Shown: piece after piece, positions 9,252 to 18,000 of the stretch | How positions within the stretch are numbered: the first letter of the stretch is position 1 | Layout: every line of letters starts with the position of its first letter | DNA from: Streptomyces endocoffeicus | Lineage (GTDB): Bacteria; Actinomycetota; Actinomycetes; Streptomycetales; Streptomycetaceae | DNA length: 64,000 nt | Direction: 5' to 3' | NCBI RefSeq assembly: GCF_016741935.1 | Contig: NZ_JAERRG010000004.1 | Coordinates: forward strand, 434,001-498,000 | Program-made: the position numbers and the translations under genes | The notes under the pieces: model-generated | What the model was told of the DNA's origin: nothing | The model's database searches: none | What the model saw: the letters and a program-made list of their open reading frames with translations, nothing else

Positions 9252-10301
9252 TCATGGGCGCCCAAGGGCCTCCAAGTTGGCTGAAACCACAGCAAGATGG
9301 TGGGATGTCGCCCATGCTCGCCACTCTGCACCACCTCCGGCTTTCGGCCGTCGTCGATGAGCGCAGTCGAGGATCCGGCCGTCCCCCCACGAGGTCTGTG
9401 CACCAGTGGACGGCCAGTAGGGGGAAGCGACGAGGTCTTGACTCAGGGTGAAGAAGTCATCATTGCCGGAGCGGATCCTCGGGTAGACGAAGACCTGCCA
9501 GTCGCCTCTGGTCGTGTAGCGCATGTTGGGGTCTGGCGTTCCCTTGGATCTCTTCGGCATGTGCGGGTGCGTGACCCCGAAGTCCCCAAAATCCGGCGGC
9601 TCGCCATCCCACCGATTGATCACCTGCTGCCACAGTTGCGCGTCCAGCCGTGGCACAGGTGTCGCCTGGCCGCGGGGGAAGCCGGTGAGATTGGCAGGGA
9701 ACGCGCCCGCAGCGACACACCTCTCTCGCCATCGCCACGGGGAAAGCAACCTCAACGCTTCCAGAACGCGCTCCACGGCGCCGTCCCGACCAGCGATGGA
9801 CCGTACGGGGCCGGCATCTACCAGAAGGTCGGTCTCTTCGGGCTCGACTTTGAGGTCGCGGAGCAGCCCGCGAATTCGCTCTTTGTCCGGGAAGGGTTCG
9901 CCTGGGTCCGCGGCCACTGCGACGCGAAGACACGCCCCGCTCTGGTGTCCGGCCACCGCGCTCGCCGCCTCGGCCATCGCGCCGTCGGTGTCGGTGCACC
10001 GGACGACCGGGCACATGGTCACGCCCCTGAGGCCAAGCGACTCACTCACTCGGGCCATCGGACCGCCGACGTCACCTTGGAGAACCTGGACCTCTGGTAG
10101 GGCACCACAGTCGACGGTGAGCACCGTGCCATTCGGCACAGCGTCCATGGCGTGGTCGCTGAAGGTCTCCAAGATGTCCCTGAGCTCCGGGTCGGGGACG
10201 ATCTCCATCACTGGGCGGATGCAAGCTCGGACCTCAGGCGTCGCGTGCTCAAGGGCCATGAACTCACCCGCTTTGCCCTTGAGTATCGGCACGTAGGCCA
10301 C
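9252..10301 (-). CDS. Beta family protein (T4 beta-protein-like)
   Basis: This 349-residue protein begins AYVPILKGKAGEFMALEH and has the scattered motifs of the beta-protein family (VRPVMEI-like IRPVMEIVPD near residue 30, VDCGAL, DLLVDAG, and the C-terminal FSLSQDL-like DDFFTLSQDLV). The family is frequent in bacterial defence neighbourhoods and related to a phage T4 protein, but no activity is established. The start is GTG 10301. It is divergent from the first Schlafen-type helicase, with about 160 bases between them, and convergent with the type IV restriction gene. Confidence 0.7.
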   Translation of the reverse strand: MAYVPILKGKAGEFMALEHATPEVRACIRPVMEIVPDPELRDILETFSDHAMDAVPNGTVLTVDCGALPEVQVLQGDVGGPMARVSESLGLRGVTMCPVVRCTDTDGAMAEAASAVAGHQSGACLRVAVAADPGEPFPDKERIRGLLRDLKVEPEETDLLVDAGPVRSIAGRDGAVERVLEALRLLSPWRWRERCVAAGAFPANLTGFPRGQATPVPRLDAQLWQQVINRWDGEPPDFGDFGVTHPHMPKRSKGTPDPNMRYTTRGDWQVFVYPRIRSGNDDFFTLSQDLVASPYWPSTGAQTSWGDGRILDCAHRRRPKAGGGAEWRAWATSHHLAVVSANLEALGRP

Positions 10302-10460
10302 CGGCCACCCCCAGGCGCCACCAGCACATCAAGCCAGTCGACAATTCAGCCGCATCTGACAGCGTGACCTGGTCGAGTGTGGACAGGTAGAGGGCGAAAT
10401 CAGCCACCGCCCCGTGCCCAAGGGGCGGCGCGGCTGCCTGCGGGCACCACTGATTAGATC

Positions 10461-12362
10461 GTGGCCATGCATATTTTCGGAGGAACGGTAGCTGAGGCTG
10501 CGGTGAAGGTCACCGATCCCGAGTTCATCAGAGAGTGCACCCATCGCTACCGCACCATCCACGGACGCTCCCCCGGCGAAGAAGAAGTAGAGAGTTGGGT
10601 GAACAGCTGGCCGCCCTTGCTGGAGGTCCTGCTCGCAGCGAAGCTGAGCGAGCTGCACCTCTTGCTTGAGTACGAGCTGCCGGGCACCAGCCAGCGCATC
10701 GACGCGCTCCTTCTTGGCCACCGTCCCGGGGCAGAGTCCCTGGTCGCTGTTGCCGTCGAACTCAAGCAGTGGAAATATGCCGCGCCCCACGACGCGGGGT
10801 CGGGGATGCTCCATGTCGGAAAGAGGGAAGTGCTCCACCCGGCACGTCAGGTCGGTGGCTACGTCAACTACCTCAACGAGTGGGTTCCTCCCGAGCTGCA
10901 CCTTGACGTCGAAGGCCTCGCTTATCTCCATGCGGCTCCTCCGGACCTGATCAACGGCTTGCGGAGGCTTCAGGAGTCGGGCCCCAGCGCCGCGTACTCC
11001 ATACTCGGCCCCGACGACGTGACCGCTGACACTCCGCCGCGTCTGCTGGCCGAACGCCTCCACTGCCCGGGGCTGCAGCCAGCGGCCCCGGAACGTGTCA
11101 CCGAATTCCTGGAGACGAGACACCGCCCGGCTCCGAAACTGCTGGCCAGGGTCGCCGGCGTCATCAGCGGCCACGAAACGTTTCGCCTCATCGGAGAGCA
11201 GGACGAGGCGCGTCAGCGCATCGACAGCGCCATCAAAGCCGCACGGCAGGGGCACCGTGGGCACGTCGTCGTCGTCGCCGGAGGACCGGGGACCGGGAAA
11301 ACCGCCATTGCGACCCGGATTTTTGGTGACCTCTGTCGGGAATCCGGCGCCAACCCGCGTCTTCTCTCCCCGACGGGGACCCTGTCTCAGCAGCTCGGTC
11401 GCGCCGTCGGAGAATCGGCGCGGGGGCTCATCGCCACATTCACCACCCGCCTGCCCCGCGAGCTCAACAAAGATACGAGCGTTGTGCTGCTGGATGAGGC
11501 CCACCGTGCCCGCACGGGCCAAGGCCTGCGCACCAAAGAATTCCCCAAGCTGCTGACCGACCTGATAGCTGAGTGTGCCGTCCTCGTCCTCTTCCTCGAC
11601 GAAGGCCAGATCGTCCGCCCAGGCGAAGGCACCACCGTGGATGAGCTGCAGCGCATGGCCGAGCAGGAGAACTGCAGCTTTGCCCGTGTCGATCTACCCA
11701 CCCAGTTCCGATGCAGCGGCTCTCGCCCCTATCTGGACTGGGTGGACGCCCTGCTGTCTCCGGAAGCGCACCCGCCGCGCTGGAGTGGCGACGATTACGA
11801 CCTGGCCCTCGCGGAGAATCCCGCACAGCTCGAGGAGTGGATCACCGGTCACATACGCGACGGCCTGAGCGCGCGCATCACCGCCGGCTACTGCTGGCGC
11901 TGGAATTCCCCCGACGTCCCACCTCTGCTGCCGGACGTTTCCATTCGCTGGAAGGACGCTTCCGGGGAACACCTGTGGGAGCGGCCCTGGAACTCGCGGG
12001 CCGACATGATCGTCGCCGGGGACGGGGTCCCGGGACGCGCCTTCTGGGCCACGGACGAGGGCGGACAGCACCAGGTCGGGTGCGTCTACACCGCGCAAGG
12101 CATGGAGTACGACTATGGGGCGGTCATTCTGGGAAAGGACCTCGTCTGGACGGCCCAGGGGTGGCGGGCCCAGCCCGACGAGAGCGAAGACCCGGCCCTG
12201 AAACACCTCACCCCTCAGCAGTACCTGCGGTACGCGCTGAACACCTACCGGGTCCTCGCCACCCGGGGCACACGGGGTACGCGCCTCTACTCCACCGATC
12301 CGAAGACCCAGGCATTCCTCCGGACCGTGCTCGCAGGGCTCAGCGGCAACGAAGGCGACTGA
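10461..12362 (+). CDS. PD-(D/E)XK nuclease fused to Schlafen-group-3/DUF2075 helicase, copy 1
   Basis: This 633-residue protein has a restriction-nuclease-like N-terminus: QRIDALLLGH followed by VAVELKQWKYA gives the Asp and Glu-x-Lys of a PD-(D/E)XK site. A helicase of the DUF2075 / Schlafen group 3 type follows, with Walker A GGPGTGKTAIATRIF near residue 275, Walker B VVLLDEAHRAR and LPTQFRCSGSRPYLDW. The C-terminal motif is QVGCVYTAQGMEYDYGAV, then an Arg-finger-like LATRGTRGTRLYSTD. It is a clear paralogue of the gene at 13110. The start is GTG 10461 (ATG 10467 is also possible); neither has a convincing ribosome site. A role in nucleic-acid defence is inferred from domains and island context. 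Confidence 0.82.
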   Translation: MAMHIFGGTVAEAAVKVTDPEFIRECTHRYRTIHGRSPGEEEVESWVNSWPPLLEVLLAAKLSELHLLLEYELPGTSQRIDALLLGHRPGAESLVAVAVELKQWKYAAPHDAGSGMLHVGKREVLHPARQVGGYVNYLNEWVPPELHLDVEGLAYLHAAPPDLINGLRRLQESGPSAAYSILGPDDVTADTPPRLLAERLHCPGLQPAAPERVTEFLETRHRPAPKLLARVAGVISGHETFRLIGEQDEARQRIDSAIKAARQGHRGHVVVVAGGPGTGKTAIATRIFGDLCRESGANPRLLSPTGTLSQQLGRAVGESARGLIATFTTRLPRELNKDTSVVLLDEAHRARTGQGLRTKEFPKLLTDLIAECAVLVLFLDEGQIVRPGEGTTVDELQRMAEQENCSFARVDLPTQFRCSGSRPYLDWVDALLSPEAHPPRWSGDDYDLALAENPAQLEEWITGHIRDGLSARITAGYCWRWNSPDVPPLLPDVSIRWKDASGEHLWERPWNSRADMIVAGDGVPGRAFWATDEGGQHQVGCVYTAQGMEYDYGAVILGKDLVWTAQGWRAQPDESEDPALKHLTPQQYLRYALNTYRVLATRGTRGTRLYSTDPKTQAFLRTVLAGLSGNEGD

Positions 12363-12417
12363 TCAATCTCGCGAACTTTCTTGTCGCGATCAGACCGACT
12401 GCGTACACTTTCGAAAG
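12359..12417. other. Hairpin and palindrome after the first Schlafen-type helicase
   Basis: CTGATC (12359-12364) and GATCAG (12388-12393) pair around GCGA/TCGC, with a six-base bulge on the left; the hairpin spans the stop codon and looks like a terminator. A perfect 10-base palindrome, CTTTCGAAAG, follows at 12408-12417 and could be an operator. From here to 12705 I see no convincing gene: the open frames use rare codons and lack known motifs. Confidence 0.4.
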
Positions 12418-12705
12418 ATCATTCGGCCACGACAAGGCTTCCGGGTCTGACCCGGACATCGCCTTCCCGCCTACATATGGAGCACACACGTGCCTTCTTC
12501 TTCCACCGGCAGCCTCGATGCAGCCGGGATTCGGCACCCTGGGTCATCATCGTTCGCACAGCAGACAGGCCACAGGAACGGCGCGGCGTCGCCGATTCGC
12601 CCCCTCCCCCGTTCCGCCTGATCTCACCTCTCCACCTCATGCCTGCGCCCGTGCTCACGGGAAACGGTTCTTCCCGCTACACCGGCCGGGCGCGAAAGGA
12701 CTGCT

Positions 12706-12906
12706 GTGCTTTCCACGCCCATCCTCGTCACCGTGTGTGTCGCCTCGATGGCAGCGGTGATTTGTTGCGCCTTCGTCTGCAACACCTTTGGCAAGATCGC
12801 TGCCGCCGCCCTCCGGGGCAGCCGCTCAGCCGACCGCCCACAGATCATCCAGGCCCTGGGCACGGCCTTTCGTCATTTCCTGCGGCCGTGGTGGCGCCGC
12901 AGGTAG
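12706..12906 (+). CDS. Small membrane protein candidate between helicase paralogues
   Basis: A 66-residue product starting at GTG 12706, with AAAGGA about seven bases upstream. Residues 5-25 (PILVTVCVASMAAVICCAF) form one hydrophobic segment, and the tail is basic (RHFLRPWWRRR). That is the shape of a single-pass membrane peptide with a cytoplasmic C-terminus. I recognise no family. Its place between two paralogous nuclease-helicases is suggestive of a membrane-acting partner, but it could equally be a chance open frame. Confidence 0.4.
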   Translation: MLSTPILVTVCVASMAAVICCAFVCNTFGKIAAAALRGSRSADRPQIIQALGTAFRHFLRPWWRRR

Positions 12907-13065
12907 ATCTTTCAGCGACAGCCAGGGGGGCGTGCCGGGCTCGCCCCTCTGCCCTGGAGGGCAGTGAGAACCATCGTGACAGAGCTAGAGTTGATACCGA
13001 TTTTCCTGCGGCCCGCCGGGCTTCCGTTTCTGACGGGCTTTCCCCGTACAGGATGTGAAGGACAC

Positions 13066-13104
13066 GCCCCCACCCGCTCCAGCGATCGTGTGCTGTCTGG
13101 GGGC
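13066..13104. terminator. Hairpin immediately upstream of the second helicase
   Basis: GCCCCCA (13066-13072) and TGGGGGC (13098-13104) form a perfect seven-base-pair stem with a 25-base loop, followed by CTTTCTTGTT. It lies six bases before the TTG start at 13110. It may be a terminator or attenuator that limits read-through, or a structure that hides the translation start. Confidence 0.4.
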
Positions 13105-13109
13105 CTTTC

Positions 13110-14999
13110 TTGTTGATCCGTGAATCCCTTGCCTCGGCCGCCGCCGAGATCCAGTCGGGAGCGCTGTACTTCCATCTGGAGGACAGATTCGTTCATGCGC
13201 ACGGATATCGGCCCTCCTACGCCGAGCGCCGATCGTGGGAACACTCCCTTCCCGCTCTGGTGAACGCCGCGATGGAGGCTGGTCTCGGCGAGGTCGAGGT
13301 GATGCTGGAGTACACGCTGCCACTCACCAGCATGCGTGCCGATGCCATACTCGCCGGCGTACACCCGAAGACCCGTGAACCCTCCTACGTGGTCGTGGAA
13401 TTGAAGCAGTGGACCGAGGCTCATCCGGATGAGGAAGCCCCACGCCTCTGCCACGTCGACGGAATGCGCTCCCGCCCGATGCTGAACCCCATCGAGCAGG
13501 TCCGGGGATACTGCGACTACCTGGCCCGGTTCAACGGGGCGTTGGACGGGCGGGAACACCAGATCGTCGGTGCGGCCTACCTCCACAACGCCACGGTGTT
13601 CGGAGCCGGAGCGCTGGACATCGCCGGGCAGAGCCCACGGGGTCGCTTCTTCACCGGGGACAAGCGGGGCAAATTCATCGAGTTTCTCCAGGAGAACCTC
13701 GCGCCGGAATCCGGCGCCCCCGCCGCCGATGCCCTCCAGGCAGGAAAGATCAAACCGTCCACCCAGCTCATCGATGTCGCCGCTCAGGAGATCCGCGACC
13801 GGGAACAGTTCCGATTGCTCGCTGAGCAGCAGATCGCGTACGAACTCGTGCTCAAAGCCGTTCGGAACTCCCGGCAGGCCGACAACAAGGAAGTCATCGT
13901 CGTCACCGGTGGGCCAGGAAGCGGGAAGAGCGTCATCGCGCTGTCTCTTCTCGGGGAGCTGTACCGCCAGGGGCGCGCCGCTTTGCACGCCACAGGTTCG
14001 GCTTCCTTCACCAAAACCATGCGGAAGGTGGCGGGGGCCCGCAAACGGGAGGTCCAAGACCTCTTCAAGTACTTCAACAGCTTCATGGCCGCCGAACGCA
14101 ACGGTCTCGACGTGCTGATCTGCGACGAGGCACACCGGATGCGCCAGACTTCAGCCAACCGCTACACCCGGGCCGCTGATCGCACCGGCAAGCGCCAGGT
14201 GGAGGAACTTATCGACGCGGCCCGTGTGCCGGTCTTCCTCCTGGACGAGCACCAGGTCGTACGCCCCGGCGAGATGGGCTCTCTACACGAGATCGAAGAG
14301 GCTGCGGCTGCCAAGGGGCTGCCCGTCACCACGGTGCCCCTCGACGGCCAGTTCCGCTGCGGCGGGAGCGACGCCTATCTGGAGTGGGTGGTACGGCTGC
14401 TCGGTCTGGAGGACGGAGGCCCGGTCACCTGGGAGCCCGACTCCAAGATGGAGCTCATGGTGGCTGACAGTCCTGAGGAAATGGAGGTGTTCCTCGAAGA
14501 TCGACGCGCCCAAAGGTACGGCGCCCGCATGTCCGCCGGGTACTGCTGGAAGTGGACCACCAAGATCGCACCGGGTCAGTCGCTCCCTGCGGATGTCGTC
14601 ATCGGTGACTGGGCCCGGCCTTGGAACGTCTACGGGGATCGGGCGGTGGCCGGTGCGCCTCCGGCCGCCCTGTGGGCGACAGACTCGGCTGGCTTCGGAC
14701 AGGTCGGCTGTGTCTATACGGCGCAGGGCTTCGAGTACGACTGGAGCGGCGTCATCATGGGGTCGGACTTGGTGTGGCGCGATGACCGCTGGGTGGCCGA
14801 TCGCTCTGCCTCGAAGGACCCGGCGTTCAAGAAGTCCACACCGGACGAGGACGTGGACCGCCTGATCCGCAACACGTACAAGGTCCTGCTGACCCGAGGC
14901 ATGAAGGGCACTGTGATCTACTCCACGGACGCCGAGACGCGTGCCAAGCTGCGCGAACTCGTCCAAGCCGAGGCCAGGACCCCGGAACCGGTGGGCTGA
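13110..14999 (+). CDS. PD-(D/E)XK nuclease fused to Schlafen-group-3/DUF2075 helicase, copy 2
   Basis: This 629-residue paralogue of the 10461 gene has the same layout: nuclease-like MRADAILAGV and VVVELKQWTEA near residues 75-100; Walker A GGPGSGKSVIALSLLG near residue 268; Walker B VLICDEAHRMR; PLDGQFRCGGSDAYLEW; and QVGCVYTAQGFEYDWSGV. The start is weak: TTG 13110 or TTG 13113, without a ribosome site and directly behind a hairpin. The N-terminus is about 20 residues shorter than the paralogue's. It converges on the large helicase gene, 47 bases apart. The two copies share motifs but diverge widely between them, so the duplication is probably old. Confidence 0.82.
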   Translation: MLIRESLASAAAEIQSGALYFHLEDRFVHAHGYRPSYAERRSWEHSLPALVNAAMEAGLGEVEVMLEYTLPLTSMRADAILAGVHPKTREPSYVVVELKQWTEAHPDEEAPRLCHVDGMRSRPMLNPIEQVRGYCDYLARFNGALDGREHQIVGAAYLHNATVFGAGALDIAGQSPRGRFFTGDKRGKFIEFLQENLAPESGAPAADALQAGKIKPSTQLIDVAAQEIRDREQFRLLAEQQIAYELVLKAVRNSRQADNKEVIVVTGGPGSGKSVIALSLLGELYRQGRAALHATGSASFTKTMRKVAGARKREVQDLFKYFNSFMAAERNGLDVLICDEAHRMRQTSANRYTRAADRTGKRQVEELIDAARVPVFLLDEHQVVRPGEMGSLHEIEEAAAAKGLPVTTVPLDGQFRCGGSDAYLEWVVRLLGLEDGGPVTWEPDSKMELMVADSPEEMEVFLEDRRAQRYGARMSAGYCWKWTTKIAPGQSLPADVVIGDWARPWNVYGDRAVAGAPPAALWATDSAGFGQVGCVYTAQGFEYDWSGVIMGSDLVWRDDRWVADRSASKDPAFKKSTPDEDVDRLIRNTYKVLLTRGMKGTVIYSTDAETRAKLRELVQAEARTPEPVG

Positions 15000-15046
15000 C
15001 GGTGCCCTGAACCGGCTCGTAGGGCCCGCCAGGCTACGGGCCGGGG

Positions 15047-18000
15047 TCACCGCGACACCGTGATCCGGCCCTCCGCTCCCACGAACACCGCTTGTGCGTG
15101 CAGCTCAGCGATGTCCGCTTCCAGTGCGGCACGGATGTCCTGGCCCAGTCGTCGCCAGCCGAAGAAGTCGCAAGCCTGACGAAGTAGTTCTTCCTTTGAC
15201 ATCCCAGGGCATTCAGCCGCCAGCTCCCGGAGGGCGAGCCGCCGTTCGGACGGGGCGATGTGGGCGGCCTGGCGTGGGGCGGTTCCGTGCGCCGGGTGGC
15301 GGGCCTTGAGGTTCTGCCGGTCCGCCGTGTCGAGGAAGTCGCCGTCCACGCTGACGTTGCCCGTCCGGCCCAGACCACGCACCACCTGCCTGATGTTCTC
15401 GCGGATCCTGGAACCTGCCCTGGCCACGCCCCACGCTTCGCGGGCACGCTGCACCAGCAGTTCTTCGTGGATGGGGCCTTCGGCCTCGATGACCTGGGTC
15501 AGGATCCGGCGCAGCGCGGGCCGGGCCTCCGGCGTGTGGAGTTCGGCCGACGGTGTTACGTACACCTCGTGCACCGCGTACGGGGCGCTCCAGGGGCGGT
15601 CGGGCTCCGTGTCGACGGGGACCCGCTCGTGGTCCACGGCGGTGGGGCCGGGGTCCGGGCTCGGCTTCTGCTGGGCCGGGACAGCGGGGTGGGTCTGCGC
15701 GGGAGGTGGCGGCTCGTCGGCCGAGGCAGTCAGCGGGTCCATCGCCACGGCCCGCTCAACGGCCTTCCGCAGCCGCTCCTCGGCGGCGGCCTTCCCCCGG
15801 TACCAGTCCGTGCCCCAGATGCGGTGGAGTTTCCAGCCCAGGCCCCGCAAGACCTCTTCGCGCAGCCGGTCGCGGTCGCGGGCCACCTTGGAGGAGTGGT
15901 ACATCGCCCCGTCGCACTCGATGCCCAGGGCGTACGTGCCGGGCGCGTCGGGGTGGCGCAGGCCCAGGTCGATACGGAATCCGGCGACGCCGACCTGCGG
16001 CTGGACCTCGTACCCCCAGCCGCGCAGCACTCGCAGCACTGACTCCTCGAAAGGGCTCTCGGGCTCGGCGTCGGCGGCTTGCACCACGTCCTGGGCGAGG
16101 ACGTCGGGGCCGTTCTCGGCGTACTGGAGGTAGCGCTTGAGGTGCTGGACGCTCTTGTTCTGGCTGTCGCCGAGGCTGCCGCCGTGGAAGGACGCGACGA
16201 CCTCCATACGGTGGCGAGCGCGCGTGACAGCCACGTTGAGCCGACGCCAGCCGCCGTCCTTGTTGATGGGACCGAAGTTGAGGGCGAGCTTGCCGTGTTC
16301 GTCAGGACCGTATCCGATCGACATGATCATGACGTCGCGTTCGTCGCCCTGCACCGATTCGAGGTTCTTGACGAAGAAGCCGTGCAGACGGTCCTCGGTG
16401 AAGCAGTGGTCGAGGTCGGGGCGCGCCAGGAGGGCCTGCTGGACCGCCAGCTCGATCGCCGATGCCTGGGCCTGAGAGAGGGCGACGACGCCGAGGGTGC
16501 GGCCGGGGCGGGTATCGAAGTGGTGGATGACGCGGCTTGCCACGGCTTCCGCTTCGATCCGGTTGTCCCGTCGTCCGCCCCGGTCATAGGTACCGCCTGC
16601 TGGGAAGAAGCCGACACCCACATCGTTTCCGCCGTCCATGGCGCCGGGGAAGGTCACCATCGAGTTCTGGTAGAACTCCCGGTTACTGAAGGTGATCAGG
16701 TCCTCATGGCGGCTTCGGTAGTGCCAGCGCAGGGGAAGGACGTTCAGGGCTCCGGCCTTGCAGGCGTCGAGCAGGGATTCGAAGGAGTCGGGCACGTCCT
16801 CGTCGTACTCATCACCGTCGTCTTCGACGGCCGCGTCGAAGAACGACGTCGGGGGAAGCTGCTTCTCATCGCCGGCGACAACGAGGGAATCGCCCCGGTA
16901 AATGCAGTTGATCGCGTCGGCGGGACGCACCTGGGACGCCTCATCGAAGATGACGACATCGAAATGGTAGTCCGATGGCAGGAACTGGCTTACAGTCAGA
17001 GGGCTCATCATGAAGCACGGCTTGATCGTCCGGACCACTTCCCTCGTGCGGCCGAGCAGTTCACGGACGGGCATATGGCGACGTCGCAGCTCCGCCTGCC
17101 GGATGATCACCCTGCCCGCTCCGCTGCCGAAATTGCGGGGCCTGCGCCGATTGCATGCCTCGATGACCGCGCCGCCAGCCGCCTCGATGAGACGGCGGTC
17201 GGCCTCTTGGAAGTCGGCGACCCGCGCGTCCAGGTCAGCGGAGCGCGTCGTGCGGAGCCTCTCGTCGGTGTCGAGGAGCCGGTCCGCCCACGCCTTGAGC
17301 AGGGCATGTTCTACGACGTCGGACAGCCGTTCCGCGGGGATACCGCGCTCCGCCGCACGGGGCACCAGTTCATCGACATGGTGGCGGGCCAGCACGGCCA
17401 GTCCGTCGCGGTACGCCTGCCACTCCTCCGGGCCCTGTGGGTCCGCCAGGAGGGCGTCCACGACCTGCTGGGCCTGCTCGAAGGTGCCCGATAGCGCGGG
17501 GGAAAGGTGCGCGCGCCGGGCGTCATCAAAGAGACTGAGAAGTGTCGTGACCGCGTCCGACCAGCGAGCGACGCGGTGCGCCACGGCGTCGCACCATTCG
17601 GTCAAGGAGTCCCGTGCGCTCCCGGCCAGTAGTCCCGGCAGCGGGTCAGGGGTGGAGCCGCCGTCGGCGAGGTACGAGGCGATCTTGTCCTGGTGCTCGA
17701 TACCTCCGGAGAGACCCGCGATTCGATCCGCGGTGGCCAGTGCCCGGTCGAGGGCGGGAAGGTCCGCTTCGGTACGCGGTGTGTAGCGGCCGAGGAGCCC
17801 GCCGTGCCGGTCGGCGAGGCGAGCCACCTCGGCGGCGGCCCGCTGCCAGGCCAGAGCGTGGTCGAGGCGCCCGATGAGCCTCTTGTGCCAGACACCGTCC
17901 CGGGTGAGCGCCGCGACAGCCGCCCGGTCGGCCTTGTACTGCGCGGAGAACCGGCCCGTGATGCCGCGATGCTGCTCCGCGAAACGCCGTACGAGTTCCG

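Noticed and set aside
12381..13058. A 225-codon open frame in the gap between the helicase paralogues
   Set aside because: The product is Arg/Pro/Ser-rich and has no motif, and it covers the better-supported small membrane candidate.
16079..17494. A 471-codon plus-strand frame opposite the large helicase
   Set aside because: It is a shadow of the minus-strand gene, with no motifs.
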